64,000 nt of DNA from Ruegeria sp. THAF33 (GTDB lineage Bacteria; Pseudomonadota; Alphaproteobacteria; Rhodobacterales; Rhodobacteraceae). The position numbers and the translations under genes are program-made. The notes below the pieces were generated by a model, which was given only the letters and a program-made list of their open reading frames with translations, was not told the origin of the DNA and made no database searches. Where the stretch lies: NCBI RefSeq assembly GCF_009363615.1, contig NZ_CP045386.1, positions 124,001 through 188,000 of the forward strand. Direction: 5' to 3'. Shown here in pieces: positions 1 to 8,772 of this stretch. How positions within the stretch are numbered: position 1 is the first letter of the stretch; each line of letters begins with the position of its first letter.

Positions 1-476
1 ATGACAATGGACCACAACCCCACCGAGCGGTTCCCCGACCGGTTGACCGCGTAGGCGAAGACGATCAGCGAAACCGCGACCATCGGCACCAACGGCCCAT
101 CTTCGATGTTGAATGGGCGGAGCGCGTAGGTTGCGAATGTGCGTGCCACGAGGCTTTCGTTGATCACCATCGACAGCGCCATCAACAATGAAGCCGCGGC
201 CGCTACAGCACCCGGTCCATATGCTTTTGTCAGGATCATCGCGATCCCGCCCGAAGACGGCCAGGCGTTGGACATGGCAATATAGGTGTAGGCGCTGAAA
301 ACCGTCACGACGGCTCCGACTACGAAAGACAGCGGAAACCATGGCCCAGCGAGCCCAGCGATCTGGCCTGTCAGAGCAAATATCCCCGCACCGATCATGA
401 CACCGGTGCCCATAGCGACCGCACCCGTCAGCGATATCGAACCTGATTTCAAGTTGCCTACGCCCTCGTGCGTCAT
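1..476 (-). CDS. APC-family amino acid/polyamine permease, partial (cut by window edge)
   Basis: The reverse strand from an ATG at 476 is open to the window edge and encodes the N-terminal ~158 residues of a polytopic membrane protein. The start MTHEGVGNLKSG is followed by a glycine-rich first helix (VAMGTGVMIGAGIFAL), which matches the unwound TM1 motif of the APC superfamily. At least four hydrophobic segments are visible. Substrate cannot be told from this part; amino acids or amines are usual for the family. It begins 14 bp after the stop of the upstream copper ATPase gene and is probably the last gene of that operon. The C-terminus lies outside the window. Confidence 0.8.
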   Translation of the reverse strand, partial: MTHEGVGNLKSGSISLTGAVAMGTGVMIGAGIFALTGQIAGLAGPWFPLSFVVGAVVTVFSAYTYIAMSNAWPSSGGIAMILTKAYGPGAVAAAASLLMALSMVINESLVARTFATYALRPFNIEDGPLVPMVAVSLIVFAYAVNRSGNRSVGLWSIV

Positions 477-490
477 ATGCTTGTGCGCGC

Positions 491-2833
491 TCAAACCTTC
501 GCCCCCCTCAGGCGTAGCGCATTCAACACCACTGAAATCGACGAAGCGCTCATGGCGAAGGCGGCGAACATAGGGCTGATCAAGATGCCGAAGAGCGGAA
601 ACAGAAGGCCTGCCGCCACCGGAACGCCCGAGGCGTTGTAGATCAGGGCAAAGAATAGGTTTTGCCGGATATTGCGCATGGTAGCGCGGGCCAGCCTACG
701 GGCGCGCACGATGCCATCGAGGCTTCCGTTGACCAGCGTGAAGCCTGCACTTTCGATCGCCACGTCGGCACCGGTCCCCATGGCGATGCCCACATCGGAC
801 TGCGCTAACGCGGGTGCGTCGTTCACTCCGTCACCCGCCATGGCGACCTTGGCGCCTTTCTCCTGCAGTTCGCGAATTATGCGGGCTTTGTCCTCGGGTA
901 GAACGTCGGCTCGAATCTCATCGATACCCAGACGTTCGGCCACCGCCTTTGCAGTGCGTTCGTTGTCGCCAGTCGCCATGATGATTCGGAAACCCAGCTC
1001 GTGCAGCGCCTTGAGTGCGGCTGGTGTTGTTTCCTTGACCGGGTCGGCGACGCTGACCAACCCCGCCACTGAACCATCAAGCATCACGAACATCACCGTT
1101 TCGCCGTCATCCCGACGCGCATTGGCCTTGGCCGTCAGTTCGGCCGCCTCGAGTCCGAGATCGGTGACCAGTTTCAGGTTGCCGAGCGCGACGGGGCGGC
1201 CATCCACCGTGCCTTTCACGCCTTTACCAGTCACCGCCTCGAAGTCACTGGCGTCGGACAGGGCCACGCCACGTTCCTCGGCTCCTGTGACGATTGCCTC
1301 AGCTAACGGGTGCTCCGAGCCCTTCTCCAGCGTTGCGGCCAGCCGCAGCACCTCGACTTCGTCATGGCCAGGTTCGGGTAATACAGCCACAAGCTTTGGC
1401 TTGCCCATGGTCAGGGTGCCGGTTTTGTCGACGATCAAAGTATCGATCTTCTCGAACCGCTCCAGCGCTTCGGCATTTTTGATCAGCACTCCGGCCTGCG
1501 CCCCGCGCCCTGTGGCCGTCATGATTGACATCGGAGTGGCCAGGCCAAGCGCGCACGGGCAAGCTATGATCAGTACCGACACCGCTGCGATCAAGGCGTA
1601 GGAGAGCGCCGGAGCCGGTCCCCAAATTGCCCATGCAAAAAAGGCCAGCGCAGCTATACCTATGACCGCCGGTACAAACCAGCCCGCCACTTTGTCAGCG
1701 TATTTCTGAATTGGTGCGCGCGAGCGTTGCGCGTTGGCCACCATTTCGACAATCTGGGACAGCATTGTGTCAGAGCCCACTCGGGTTGCTTCGATCACAA
1801 GGCTACCGGTGCCGTTGATTGTCGCCCCTGTGACCGGCTCTCCCTGTACCTTCTCAACCGGAACCGGCTCGCCAGAGATCATGCTTTCATCAACAGATGA
1901 GCGCCCTTCGAGCACTACTCCGTCTACTGGCACCTTGTCGCCGGGGCGTACACGAAGGCGGTCGCCTACCTGTACTTCTTCAAGCGGGATTTCCTCCTCA
2001 CTACTGTCAGGGCGGATAATACGGGCGGTCTTTGCGGCCATGTCCAGCAAAGCGCGGATCGCCTTCCCTGTGCCTTCGCGGGCCCGCAGTTCCATAACCT
2101 GTCCGAGCAGAACAAGTGTAACGATAACTGCGGCCGCTTCGAAATAGACCCCAACATGGCCTTCTGAATCTCGAAAACCGTCCGGGAATATGTGGGGCAT
2201 CAATACGGCGACAACGCTGAAAAGCCACGCGGCCGAAACCCCCATGGCAATCAACGAGAACATATTCAGATGCATAGTGCGAAACGAATTCCAACCCCGT
2301 TCCAGAAATGGCCAACCGCACCAAAGAACGACCGGAGTGCCAAGTATCAGTTCAATCCATAGGGTTGTACGCTCACCAAAAATCTCTCGCACGCCAGACA
2401 GCCCAACGTAGGGGCCCATCGTGAAAACCAAAAGCGGCAGCGTCAGAACCGCACCTACCCATAGGCGCCGGGTGAAATCCACCAGTTCCGGGTTCGGCCC
2501 CTCGTCCGCCATCGCTGCGCTTTCCAGCTCCAACCCCATGCCGCAGAGTGGGCAGGACCCGGGATGGGTTTGCCGCACCTGAGGATGCATCGGGCAGGTA
2601 TAAACGGGTCCGTCATAGCCTGTCGGAACGATGTCATATTCATCGCCGATGGCTCCCGCGGATACGTCGCTGTGACGCGCGTGTTTGTCGTCGGCGCTCT
2701 CAGGTACAAGATGCATTCCGCATTTGGGACAGTCGCCCGGCCCAGATTGACGCACGTCAGAATGCATGGGGCAGACGTAAGCGACCTCGGTCGGGCCGTT
2801 CGCGTGGATTCCGATGTCGTGGTCTTCTGTCAT
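491..2833 (-). CDS. Copper-translocating P1B-type ATPase with two N-terminal heavy-metal-binding (YHS-like) domains
   Basis: Inner-membrane pump expected to export Cu(I) from the cytosol using ATP. The 780-aa product has the P1B signatures: CPC at residues 425-427 in the ion-binding helix, GEP near 321, phosphorylated Asp469 in DKTGTLT, SEHP for nucleotide binding and GDGVNDAP in the hinge. The N-terminus has no HMA (GMxCxxC) domain. It carries two copies of the CPMHxxVRQxxPGxCPxCGM type (about 19-43 and 78-102), matching the heavy-metal-binding domain found in CopB-like pumps and CusB proteins. A second ATPase at 16722-19232 has a different N-terminus. The gene sits in a long minus-strand operon from the EF-hand gene (6407) to the permease at 1-476. 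Cu specificity is inferred from CPC and the neighbours. Confidence 0.93.
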   Translation of the reverse strand: MTEDHDIGIHANGPTEVAYVCPMHSDVRQSGPGDCPKCGMHLVPESADDKHARHSDVSAGAIGDEYDIVPTGYDGPVYTCPMHPQVRQTHPGSCPLCGMGLELESAAMADEGPNPELVDFTRRLWVGAVLTLPLLVFTMGPYVGLSGVREIFGERTTLWIELILGTPVVLWCGWPFLERGWNSFRTMHLNMFSLIAMGVSAAWLFSVVAVLMPHIFPDGFRDSEGHVGVYFEAAAVIVTLVLLGQVMELRAREGTGKAIRALLDMAAKTARIIRPDSSEEEIPLEEVQVGDRLRVRPGDKVPVDGVVLEGRSSVDESMISGEPVPVEKVQGEPVTGATINGTGSLVIEATRVGSDTMLSQIVEMVANAQRSRAPIQKYADKVAGWFVPAVIGIAALAFFAWAIWGPAPALSYALIAAVSVLIIACPCALGLATPMSIMTATGRGAQAGVLIKNAEALERFEKIDTLIVDKTGTLTMGKPKLVAVLPEPGHDEVEVLRLAATLEKGSEHPLAEAIVTGAEERGVALSDASDFEAVTGKGVKGTVDGRPVALGNLKLVTDLGLEAAELTAKANARRDDGETVMFVMLDGSVAGLVSVADPVKETTPAALKALHELGFRIIMATGDNERTAKAVAERLGIDEIRADVLPEDKARIIRELQEKGAKVAMAGDGVNDAPALAQSDVGIAMGTGADVAIESAGFTLVNGSLDGIVRARRLARATMRNIRQNLFFALIYNASGVPVAAGLLFPLFGILISPMFAAFAMSASSISVVLNALRLRGAKV

Positions 2834-2899
2834 GTTCTGCTCCCTGGTTTGAGCTTTGGTCGAAGAGCCGTTGAGTTACGTAATGCCGGGCACAGTCCT

Positions 2900-3949
2900 T
2901 CAGGGCAGAACAACCATCTGGTGGCCCTCACCCAGTATCGGCACTTCGGTAATAGCCGTCAGGCTGACCTGATCGACGATCCAGACCTTCGGTTCGGTTC
3001 GGCTTGATACCATCACCTTGCTTGAGTTCGGTATGGTCGTCAGGTGATAAGGTGCCGGTGACAGGTTGGTCGAGCGCTGCTTGCCCGTCGCAAGATCAAT
3101 CGACAACAACCGGTCGGTGCCTTTGGCGGCCACGAACAGTACGCCCTCGCGGTCGGACAGGCCGATCCCGTGCAACTCGCCTCCAATGTCATAGGTTTCG
3201 GAGACAGAACCGCTGGCAAGATCTACGCGGAAGGCCTTGCCACCATCACTGTCGGCTACGAAGGCGGCGCTGCCGGTGGCGTTAAGTACAAGATGCTCAG
3301 GGCCTTCGCCGACGGGGATGTTGCGTACGACGAAGCCTTTGACGACATCCACTTCGCTAAGTGTACCATTGCCGGTATTGGTGACATAGACCCTGTCGCC
3401 GTCAGGCGCGAATACCGCATAGTTGGGCATTGGCCCAGTTGCTACGAAACCAAGGAAGCTGAGCTTATCGAGATCGACGATCGAAATACCGTCACCGCCC
3501 GGATGGGTCGCCACCGCGAACTGCCCGTCGGGCGACACCGCAGTGTGATGCACCGCACCTGGAACCTCGATCTGGCGGACGACCTCGTGTGTTTCCGCAT
3601 CAAGGATCGTCAGCAGGCTCCGCCCCTTGTCTTTGGGCAACGCGGTGACATCGCGCTTGGCGTGGTGCGCGGCGTGTTCATCCTCGGACATACCTTCGGG
3701 TTTTGGTGGCGTTGTGGCCTCGGTTTCTGCGTAGCTGCCCGCGACCAGGTACTTAAAGCCGGGCGCGCCGGCCAGCCCATGGACCGCCACGAGCCTCGGC
3801 AGCCGCTCGACGGTCTTGCCGGTTTCGGAGTCGATCACCAGAACCGAGTCCGCGCTGCCTTCGGGAATGAACACGGTTGCCGCCAGCGTGAGCGAAGGCG
3901 CAGTCAAAGCTGCGACGGACAGGCCTGCGGCCAGATTGAACAGGGTCAT
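2900..3949 (-). CDS. Periplasmic YncE-like seven-bladed beta-propeller protein
   Basis: The 349-aa protein has a signal peptide (hydrophobic run to about residue 23, ending LTLAA). It then has repeated blades with the YVTN-type pattern, e.g. DSVLVIDSETGKTV, RVYVTNTGNGTLSEVD and FVAAKGTDRLLSIDL. Such propellers are usually periplasmic binding or scaffold proteins; no enzymatic residues can be named. A His/Glu-rich loop (EDEHAAHHAKRD, near 90) could bind metal, but this is inference. Its ATG overlaps the stop of the 39-aa ORF upstream by the ATGA arrangement, so translation is probably coupled. It lies between a DUF5676-like membrane protein and the copper ATPase. Confidence 0.82.
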   Translation of the reverse strand: MTLFNLAAGLSVAALTAPSLTLAATVFIPEGSADSVLVIDSETGKTVERLPRLVAVHGLAGAPGFKYLVAGSYAETEATTPPKPEGMSEDEHAAHHAKRDVTALPKDKGRSLLTILDAETHEVVRQIEVPGAVHHTAVSPDGQFAVATHPGGDGISIVDLDKLSFLGFVATGPMPNYAVFAPDGDRVYVTNTGNGTLSEVDVVKGFVVRNIPVGEGPEHLVLNATGSAAFVADSDGGKAFRVDLASGSVSETYDIGGELHGIGLSDREGVLFVAAKGTDRLLSIDLATGKQRSTNLSPAPYHLTTIPNSSKVMVSSRTEPKVWIVDQVSLTAITEVPILGEGHQMVVLP

Positions 3950-4065
3950 TTAGGTTTCCTTTCGTCAACTGAAACGCGCACATTGGCGGGCACGTGCAGA
4001 AAAATCCGGTAGATGACGGCCATCAGGAAGGGCGTCAAAAGCAGGGTCAGAGCGATGGCCTTCAT
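3946..4065 (-). CDS. 39-aa single-pass membrane microprotein
   Basis: A short ORF starts at ATG 4065 behind a good ribosome site (AAAGGACAA, 6-7 nt upstream). Its TGA overlaps the ATG of the beta-propeller gene. The product begins MKAIALTLLLTPFLMAVIY, one clear hydrophobic helix, and ends in a basic/polar tail (RVSVDERKPK). The close spacing (16 nt after the previous stop) and the coupled stop/start argue that it is translated. No known family was recognised; a small subunit or accessory of a copper membrane complex is a guess. Confidence 0.6.
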   Translation of the reverse strand: MKAIALTLLLTPFLMAVIYRIFLHVPANVRVSVDERKPK

Positions 4066-4081
4066 GGCTTTGTCCTTTCAA

Positions 4082-4441
4082 TCAGTTGAGTTTTGTGCGA
4101 GCCGCAAAGACATTGAACAGTCCGCCGAACAGCAACGCGGCGTACCAGCCGTAGAGAAACGCCCATAACAGTCCCAACAGGAATGAGGGCAGGCTGAGCC
4201 AAGTCATTCCGGGCATCAGGCCGATCCAAGCCCGGTACATGGCAAAACTTGGAAAGATCAGGTCAAAGGCCACGCACAGCAGGTAGGTTGCGGCCAGAAA
4301 CAGGCTGAGCGCCCAGCCAAGGGTTGTCACCGGAACACCGGGATGATGTTCTTGTGTCCCCATCACACAGGGGCCACAGGTCAGGCGCAACAGTGCGAAT
4401 AGCACCACGCCCGTGACGAAAAAGTACAGAATGGTAAGCAT
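4082..4441 (-). CDS. DUF5676-like integral membrane protein
   Basis: Uncharacterised membrane protein of 119 aa with three to four hydrophobic segments. It has the pattern LCVAFDLIFPSFAMY, a Gly/Pro/Trp stretch and a C-terminal FLYGWYAALLFGGLFN that I associate with the DUF5676 family, often found beside heavy-metal ATPases. I chose ATG 4441 because AGGAC lies about 8 nt upstream and the coding sequence starts directly with a membrane helix (MLTILYFF). A longer reading to 4513 is open but adds a non-hydrophobic leader. A Cys pair (TCGPC) follows the first helix. Function is unknown; the context points to metal handling. Confidence 0.7.
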   Translation of the reverse strand: MLTILYFFVTGVVLFALLRLTCGPCVMGTQEHHPGVPVTTLGWALSLFLAATYLLCVAFDLIFPSFAMYRAWIGLMPGMTWLSLPSFLLGLLWAFLYGWYAALLFGGLFNVFAARTKLN

Positions 4442-4525
4442 GGTAAGTGTCCTGAACTGAGTTGGGCCGCAATCAACGGCTTGGGGCAGACCCCGGAGCG
4501 ATTCCGGAGCCATTGCCGGTCACGT

Positions 4526-4894
4526 TCAGGACAGGTTTGGCGGATGTGGTAGTGGTGCGACCGGCAGGCTTGCGCGTGGCCGGAACCGTTCTGGCGCCAC
4601 GGGCGTAGCAATACGCATCGAGAGCAATTCAGGTGCTGCCATAACTGCCATCGCATAACAGCCCGGGTGCACTGAGCAGTCTAATTCTTCTGATGGATGA
4701 GACGCGGGATACCCACCGCTGTCATCGATAACGAGCTCGGCCTGGGTAGCGGCCTTCGCGATGTCATGCCCGGCATGGGACGGCACAACAGAGATCAGCA
4801 TCGAAACCACCAACGCACAGATCAACAGGACCTGCAGCCGGCCCATGGCTCGGGCCGTCCGTGTCGCAGTTGATATCCATTGTGCGCGGATCAC
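4526..4894 (-). CDS. Small secreted orphan protein with HPGC motif
   Basis: 122-aa protein with a signal-like hydrophobic segment (LLICALVVSMLISVVPSHA, about 23-41). A short mature part contains DCSVHPGCY and a Pro-rich C-terminus ending PHPPNLS. Translation may instead begin at Met17. The plan (signal peptide, short His/Cys centre, C-terminal PP motif) resembles the products of 15778-16170 and 23770-24096, so these may be divergent paralogs. The start overlaps the stop of the TVP38-like gene (ATGA). No known domain was recognised; a periplasmic metal-binding role is inferred from residues and neighbours. Confidence 0.6.
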   Translation of the reverse strand: MIRAQWISTATRTARAMGRLQVLLICALVVSMLISVVPSHAGHDIAKAATQAELVIDDSGGYPASHPSEELDCSVHPGCYAMAVMAAPELLSMRIATPVAPERFRPRASLPVAPLPHPPNLS

Positions 4895-5613
4895 TTAGGG
4901 TTTCCTCCATTCTCCAACAGTTTAGGACCGCTTGGATCGGTCGCATTGATCTGGCTCAATTCGTGGTCTGAAGAGCCAACGGGCATCTTGCGTTTCCAAG
5001 CCAACCAAATAAGTGGCGCCCCCGTCAACAGCCCAATCCCGATAACCGCAAGGCTGGTGCCGCCTGTCGCGGTTTCGGTAATCTGGCTGCCCAGATGGGC
5101 CAAAACGAAACTGGCCGGCAAGAGTCCAGCCAAGGTGGCCAGTGCGAACCGCCAAAATTGAAGTCGGGTCAGACCGGCGGCGTAGCTGAGCATGTCGAAA
5201 GAAACGAAAGGCATCAGGCGGCTGGTGAACACGGTCAACATCAGGGCATTCTGCGATCCAAGCAACCCTATGTCCAGCTTGTCGCCGAACCACCGGCGCA
5301 GCGCGTCGCGCCCCAACCAACGGGCTATCAGGAACGCCAGCAGCGCCCCCAACTCCGCCCCGATAGCAACCAATGCGGTTCCCAGCCCATGCCCATATGC
5401 CACCCCGGCAGCGACAGCGATCGGAGCGCTGGGGATTGGGCTGGCAACCACTGCGGCTGTCATGAAGCCGATGATGACAATGGGTCCGAACGGGCCGGCC
5501 CAATCCACCCACGCAGTAATGACTTCGCGCGATAGTCCTGCGCCCAACGCGCCCGACAGCCACAACCAGATGGTGGCGATCAGCAACGCGATCAAAACCG
5601 CGATGAAAACCAA
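4891..5613 (-). CDS. TVP38/TMEM64 (DedA/SNARE-associated) family membrane protein
   Basis: Polytopic inner-membrane protein of at least 240 aa. It has the family's core: ASPIPSAPIAVAAG, a re-entrant region with FLIARWLGRDALRRWFG, then SRLMPFVSFDMLSYAAG. These features match the VTT/SNARE-associated domain. Its molecular role is unclear; members have been linked to membrane lipid or ion handling, and in some operons to mercury or copper genes. The start is unusual. No ATG or GTG lies before the first helix; TTG at 5613 is in frame, but the best ribosome site (AGGAGG, 5649-5654) sits 8 nt before an in-frame CTG at 5638-5640. CTG may be the true start. Confidence 0.8.
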   Translation of the reverse strand: MVFIAVLIALLIATIWLWLSGALGAGLSREVITAWVDWAGPFGPIVIIGFMTAAVVASPIPSAPIAVAAGVAYGHGLGTALVAIGAELGALLAFLIARWLGRDALRRWFGDKLDIGLLGSQNALMLTVFTSRLMPFVSFDMLSYAAGLTRLQFWRFALATLAGLLPASFVLAHLGSQITETATGGTSLAVIGIGLLTGAPLIWLAWKRKMPVGSSDHELSQINATDPSGPKLLENGGNPK

Positions 5614-5699
5614 ACGGCTATTGCTGTGCAGGCCCTCCAGCTTTCGTTCCTCCTATGACATAGCCCTCCACCCCTAAACGGGAGTGATGGATTCCGAGG

Positions 5700-5807
5700 T
5701 CACTTAGCGATGTATTTGACCAGTGCCACGATCGCCAGAACGATCAACACTGCGATCAGCAACATCCAGATCATGCCAAACCCCATTCCAGCGCCATAGC
5801 CCATCAT
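5700..5807 (-). CDS. 35-aa membrane microprotein with Met/Gly-rich N-terminus
   Basis: The ORF starts at ATG 5807 with GAGGAAC about 6 nt upstream. The product begins MMGYGAGMGFGMIWMLL, continues as one transmembrane helix (LIAVLIVLAIVALV) and ends KYIAK. It resembles small membrane proteins found next to Met-rich copper proteins. The N-terminal Met residues could ligate Cu(I) at the membrane surface, but this is speculation. It lies between the EF-hand gene and the TVP38-like gene on the same strand. Confidence 0.6.
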   Translation of the reverse strand: MMGYGAGMGFGMIWMLLIAVLIVLAIVALVKYIAK

Positions 5808-5864
5808 CGCTTTGTTCCTCAGTGGTTTGTGCCGAGTGCGATGACCCGGCTACACGGTTGCGTT

Positions 5865-6407
5865 TCAGTTGTTGGTTTCAGAAGCCTTTGTCACAGGTTT
5901 CGAGGACTTCATGCCGTGTTTCGGCGACATCGTCTTCGCGCCTTTCTCGATTTCCCCTGTGGTCACCGCGCCATCGCCATTGGCATCCAGATGCTGAAAA
6001 CGGTCCACCATGGTTTCGCGGATCATCCCGGAATGCAGCGCTTCGAACTCATCAATCGACAGGTTGCCATCTCCATTGACGTCATGCGCCTGCATCCGGG
6101 CCTTCAGACCTTCGGCGATCTCAGATTCGCTCGGGCGACCGTCCTCGTCCATGTCCATAACCGCCAGCCAGTTGCCGCCCATCATACCCTTGCCATGCAT
6201 ACCACCCATCATCTGGCCATGCATTTTCATCATCATTTGCATCATGCCTGCGTGATCGCCCATCATGCCGCCGGGCGCACCCTGCATCATGCCGCCCTGA
6301 TGGCCCTGCATCTGCGCGCTGCTGCCATGCTGACCGGCGGCAAGCGCGGGCAGCGCCATCAAAGTCGCGGCAATGGCTCCAGCGGCCAGCGTGAAGGTAC
6401 GTTTCAT
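5865..6407 (-). CDS. Secreted EF-hand protein with Met/His-rich copper-binding-like segment
   Basis: 180-aa exported protein. ATG 6407 follows AGAGGTGA and opens a signal peptide (MKRTFTLAAGAIAATLMALPALAA). The N-terminal third of the mature protein is extremely rich in Met, His and Gly (GMMQMMMKMHGQMMGGMHG), a composition typical of periplasmic Cu(I)-binding proteins. Three EF-hand loops follow: DMDEDGRPSESE, DVNGDGNLSIDEF and DANGDGAVTTGEI. The fusion of Met-rich and EF-hand parts suggests a periplasmic Cu buffer with a Ca-dependent element. It is the first gene of the minus-strand operon and diverges from the two-component system; the TTTGTATC repeats lie between. Confidence 0.8.
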   Translation of the reverse strand: MKRTFTLAAGAIAATLMALPALAAGQHGSSAQMQGHQGGMMQGAPGGMMGDHAGMMQMMMKMHGQMMGGMHGKGMMGGNWLAVMDMDEDGRPSESEIAEGLKARMQAHDVNGDGNLSIDEFEALHSGMIRETMVDRFQHLDANGDGAVTTGEIEKGAKTMSPKHGMKSSKPVTKASETNN

Positions 6408-6489
6408 GACTTTCACCTCTCGGGTTTTTGTTTCTACACAAAGCATATGGCCGCCCTCGGTCGCGCCACCACCCCCCTGCTCAACCCGG

Positions 6490-6556
6490 TTTGTATCGTT
6501 GTGTCGCAGCCCGCCCAACTGATACAAAGGGATACAAAAAAGCCGGGATTTGTACC
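6490..6556. promoter_or_regulatory. Repeat cluster TTTGTATC/GATACAAA, probable response-regulator operator
   Basis: The divergent intergenic region holds TTTGTATC at 6490-6497, GATACAAA at 6521-6528, the same octamer at 6531-6538, and TTTGTACC at 6549-6556. The two direct copies are one helical turn apart (10 bp), the usual layout for OmpR/PhoB-family dimers. The first copy is in inverted orientation. This placement between the EF-hand operon and the regulator gene suggests control of both by the adjacent response regulator. Confidence 0.55.
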
Positions 6557-6579
6557 GCGCCGGGGCATATGATTGCGCC

Positions 6580-7305
6580 ATGACCGAAGCACCACATATC
6601 TTGATTGTCGACGACCACCGCGAAATCCGTGATGCTGTCAGCCGCTATCTGGAAAAGAATGGGTTGCGCGCCAGTACCGCGCGCGACGCAACCGAGATGG
6701 ACGCGCGACTGGCGGCCGGTCGGATTGATCTTATCGTACTCGACATCATGATGCCGGGCGAAAACGGATTGTCGGTCTGTCGCCGCCTGTCCGCGGCCGG
6801 TGGCCCGCCGATCCTGATGCTGACAGCCCTCAGCGATGACACCGACCGTATCGTGGGTTTAGAGATCGGCGCCGATGACTACCTGCCCAAACCATTCAAC
6901 CCACGTGAATTGCTGGCCCGGATCAAGGCGATCCTGCGGCGTTCCGAAACCACCGCCCCCCCGGCTGGCGATCTGAGCGGCAAACGGATCGCCTTTGGAA
7001 GCTGGGTTCTGGATGTCGACAGTCGCACCTTGATATCCGCCGAAGGGGCCGAAGAAAGTCTGACCACCGCCGATGTCCGGCTGCTGGCCGTATTCCTGCA
7101 GCGGCCCCGCAAACTCCTGTCACGCGACGAACTTCTGGACTTGACCGCCGGCCGCAGCCCGCACTTGTTCGACCGTACGATCGACAACCAGGTCAGCCGC
7201 CTGCGTCGCAAGATCGAAGCCGACCCAACGCGGCCGAAGCTCATCACCACGGTAAGGGGTGGCGGTTATTGTCTGTCGACCGACGTGAGCGAGCTTACGG
7301 GATGA
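6580..7305 (+). CDS. OmpR/PhoB-family DNA-binding response regulator
   Basis: 241-aa regulator. The receiver domain has acidic pocket Asp11/Asp12, phospho-acceptor Asp55 in IVLDIMMPG, Thr82 and Lys104 (LPKPFNPREL). The C-terminus is a winged-helix DNA-binding domain (LLDLTAGRSPHLFDRTIDNQVSRLRRKIE, here split from longer sequence at its recognition helix). ATG 6580 (MTEAPHILIVDD) was preferred to an in-frame TTG at 6550, because the receiver fold begins there. It overlaps the sensor kinase by ATGA. Its neighbours and the kinase's Met/His-rich sensor suggest copper or periplasmic redox sensing, but the signal is not proved. Confidence 0.9.
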   Translation: MTEAPHILIVDDHREIRDAVSRYLEKNGLRASTARDATEMDARLAAGRIDLIVLDIMMPGENGLSVCRRLSAAGGPPILMLTALSDDTDRIVGLEIGADDYLPKPFNPRELLARIKAILRRSETTAPPAGDLSGKRIAFGSWVLDVDSRTLISAEGAEESLTTADVRLLAVFLQRPRKLLSRDELLDLTAGRSPHLFDRTIDNQVSRLRRKIEADPTRPKLITTVRGGGYCLSTDVSELTG

Positions 7306-8699
7306 AAGCCTTTGCCCAAAGTCTGCGCGGTCAGCTTATCCTTTTGATCATCGCCGCGCTGGCTGCCGCGCAACTGGTCAGCCTGTGGCTGTTCGTCGAC
7401 GAGCGCTCAATGGCAGTGCACATGGCCCTTGGCCTGGAAACCGCCGGACGCGCCGCAAACATCGCGCGGCTGATTGAAGAAGCTCCACCCGAGATGCACG
7501 ACGCGATCCTGCGGGCGGCAAGTTCTCCACTGGTGCGTTTCAGCCTTACAGATACGCCCGCAGTCGATCACACCGGACATAGCGCTGGTGGGACGGTCGA
7601 AAACACAATCCGCAGAATTCTGCCAGGCTATGAAAACCGTCCCATCCGGGTAGAGTTGCATGAGTTCTCTCCCGATATGCTGCCGGTCCAAGGTGTTCCG
7701 TCCACAATGGCTGAAATGCACATGGCAATGATGCGTGATCACGTTTCCGCAATTGAAATGCAGCTGTCGATCGCTCTGACGACCGATCAATGGCTCAACG
7801 TGGATACCCGGTTCCATAACCCTCCTCTGCAATGGCCTTTGCAGTCCTTCGTCAGCTTCGGTTTCACTGCAACTTTAATTCTTGGAGCAGCCATTTGGTT
7901 TCTACTGACACGGCTGACCGGCCCGTTGCGCCGCCTGTCACTGGCTGCAGACCAGTTTGGTCGCGGTGAAGACGTCCAGGAACTGACGGTTTCTGGTCCG
8001 ACCGAGGTGCGAGATTTGACGCAGGCGTTCAACCATATGCGTGACAGGTTGACTCGCTATGTTGCCGATCGGACCAGACTATTGGGGGCGCTGGGTCACG
8101 ATTTGCGGTCGCCTCTGACGGGATTGCGGGTTCGCGCCGAACTGGTGGAGGAAGAGGAGACCCGTGACCATCTGATCGAGACCATCGAGGAAATGCAGGA
8201 AATGGTGGACTCCACCCTGTCATTTGCCAAGGGCGTAGCCACACGCGAACCTTCCAGTACCGTCCCAATTGGTGAATTCGTAACCAAAACGACCGAAGAC
8301 ATTGTGCAAGCCGGCAACGTGGTTGAGGTATCGGTAGCAGACAATCCGGCCGTCACGCTTCGGCCGATGCTGATGAAGCGAGCTCTGCGCAATATCATTG
8401 AAAACGCCTGCCGGTATGGTGCCCGGGCTGACATCTCGGTCATGCAAGAGGGGAATGAGGCAAAAATATTGATCCAGGATCAGGGGCCCGGCATCCCCGA
8501 GCATATGCTCGATGCGGTATTCGACCCATTCGTGCGGCTTGAAACATCCCGCTCGCGAGAGACTGGCGGAACCGGCTTGGGGCTGTCGATCGCACGTACG
8601 ATCATCCAGTCGCACGGTGGCACGATAGAATTGCTAAACGGGGAAACTGGCGGCTTGTGCGCTAAGGTGGTTCTGCCAGTTTTTGAGGGCCAAACGTAA
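7302..8699 (+). CDS. Membrane sensor histidine kinase with Met/His-rich periplasmic domain
   Basis: 465-aa kinase partner of the regulator just upstream (overlapping ATGA). It has TM1 at about 11-31, a periplasmic domain to about 180, TM2 about 182-202, HAMP, and HisKA with phospho-accepting His266 (GALGHDLRSPLTG). The HATPase_c domain has the N-box NIIENACRYG and G-boxes DQGPGIP and GTGLGLS. The periplasmic part contains a dense Met/His run (MAEMHMAMMRDHVSAIEM, near 136-153), which could bind Cu(I) or Ag(I) as in CusS-like sensors. The start at 7302 places TM1 at the N-terminus. The response could control the divergent copper operon. Confidence 0.9.
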   Translation: MKAFAQSLRGQLILLIIAALAAAQLVSLWLFVDERSMAVHMALGLETAGRAANIARLIEEAPPEMHDAILRAASSPLVRFSLTDTPAVDHTGHSAGGTVENTIRRILPGYENRPIRVELHEFSPDMLPVQGVPSTMAEMHMAMMRDHVSAIEMQLSIALTTDQWLNVDTRFHNPPLQWPLQSFVSFGFTATLILGAAIWFLLTRLTGPLRRLSLAADQFGRGEDVQELTVSGPTEVRDLTQAFNHMRDRLTRYVADRTRLLGALGHDLRSPLTGLRVRAELVEEEETRDHLIETIEEMQEMVDSTLSFAKGVATREPSSTVPIGEFVTKTTEDIVQAGNVVEVSVADNPAVTLRPMLMKRALRNIIENACRYGARADISVMQEGNEAKILIQDQGPGIPEHMLDAVFDPFVRLETSRSRETGGTGLGLSIARTIIQSHGGTIELLNGETGGLCAKVVLPVFEGQT

Positions 8700-8772
8700 C
8701 TTGTGAACACAATCGGCATGCCCCGAAAGCTTATTGGAAGCGTACCGCTTTGGGCCAGTTTCAGGTGTGGGC

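Noticed and set aside
672..1601. Long open frame (309 codons) on the plus strand
   Set aside because: It is antisense to the copper ATPase, Ser/Pro/Thr-rich and without a ribosome site or family; typical shadow frame of a high-GC gene.
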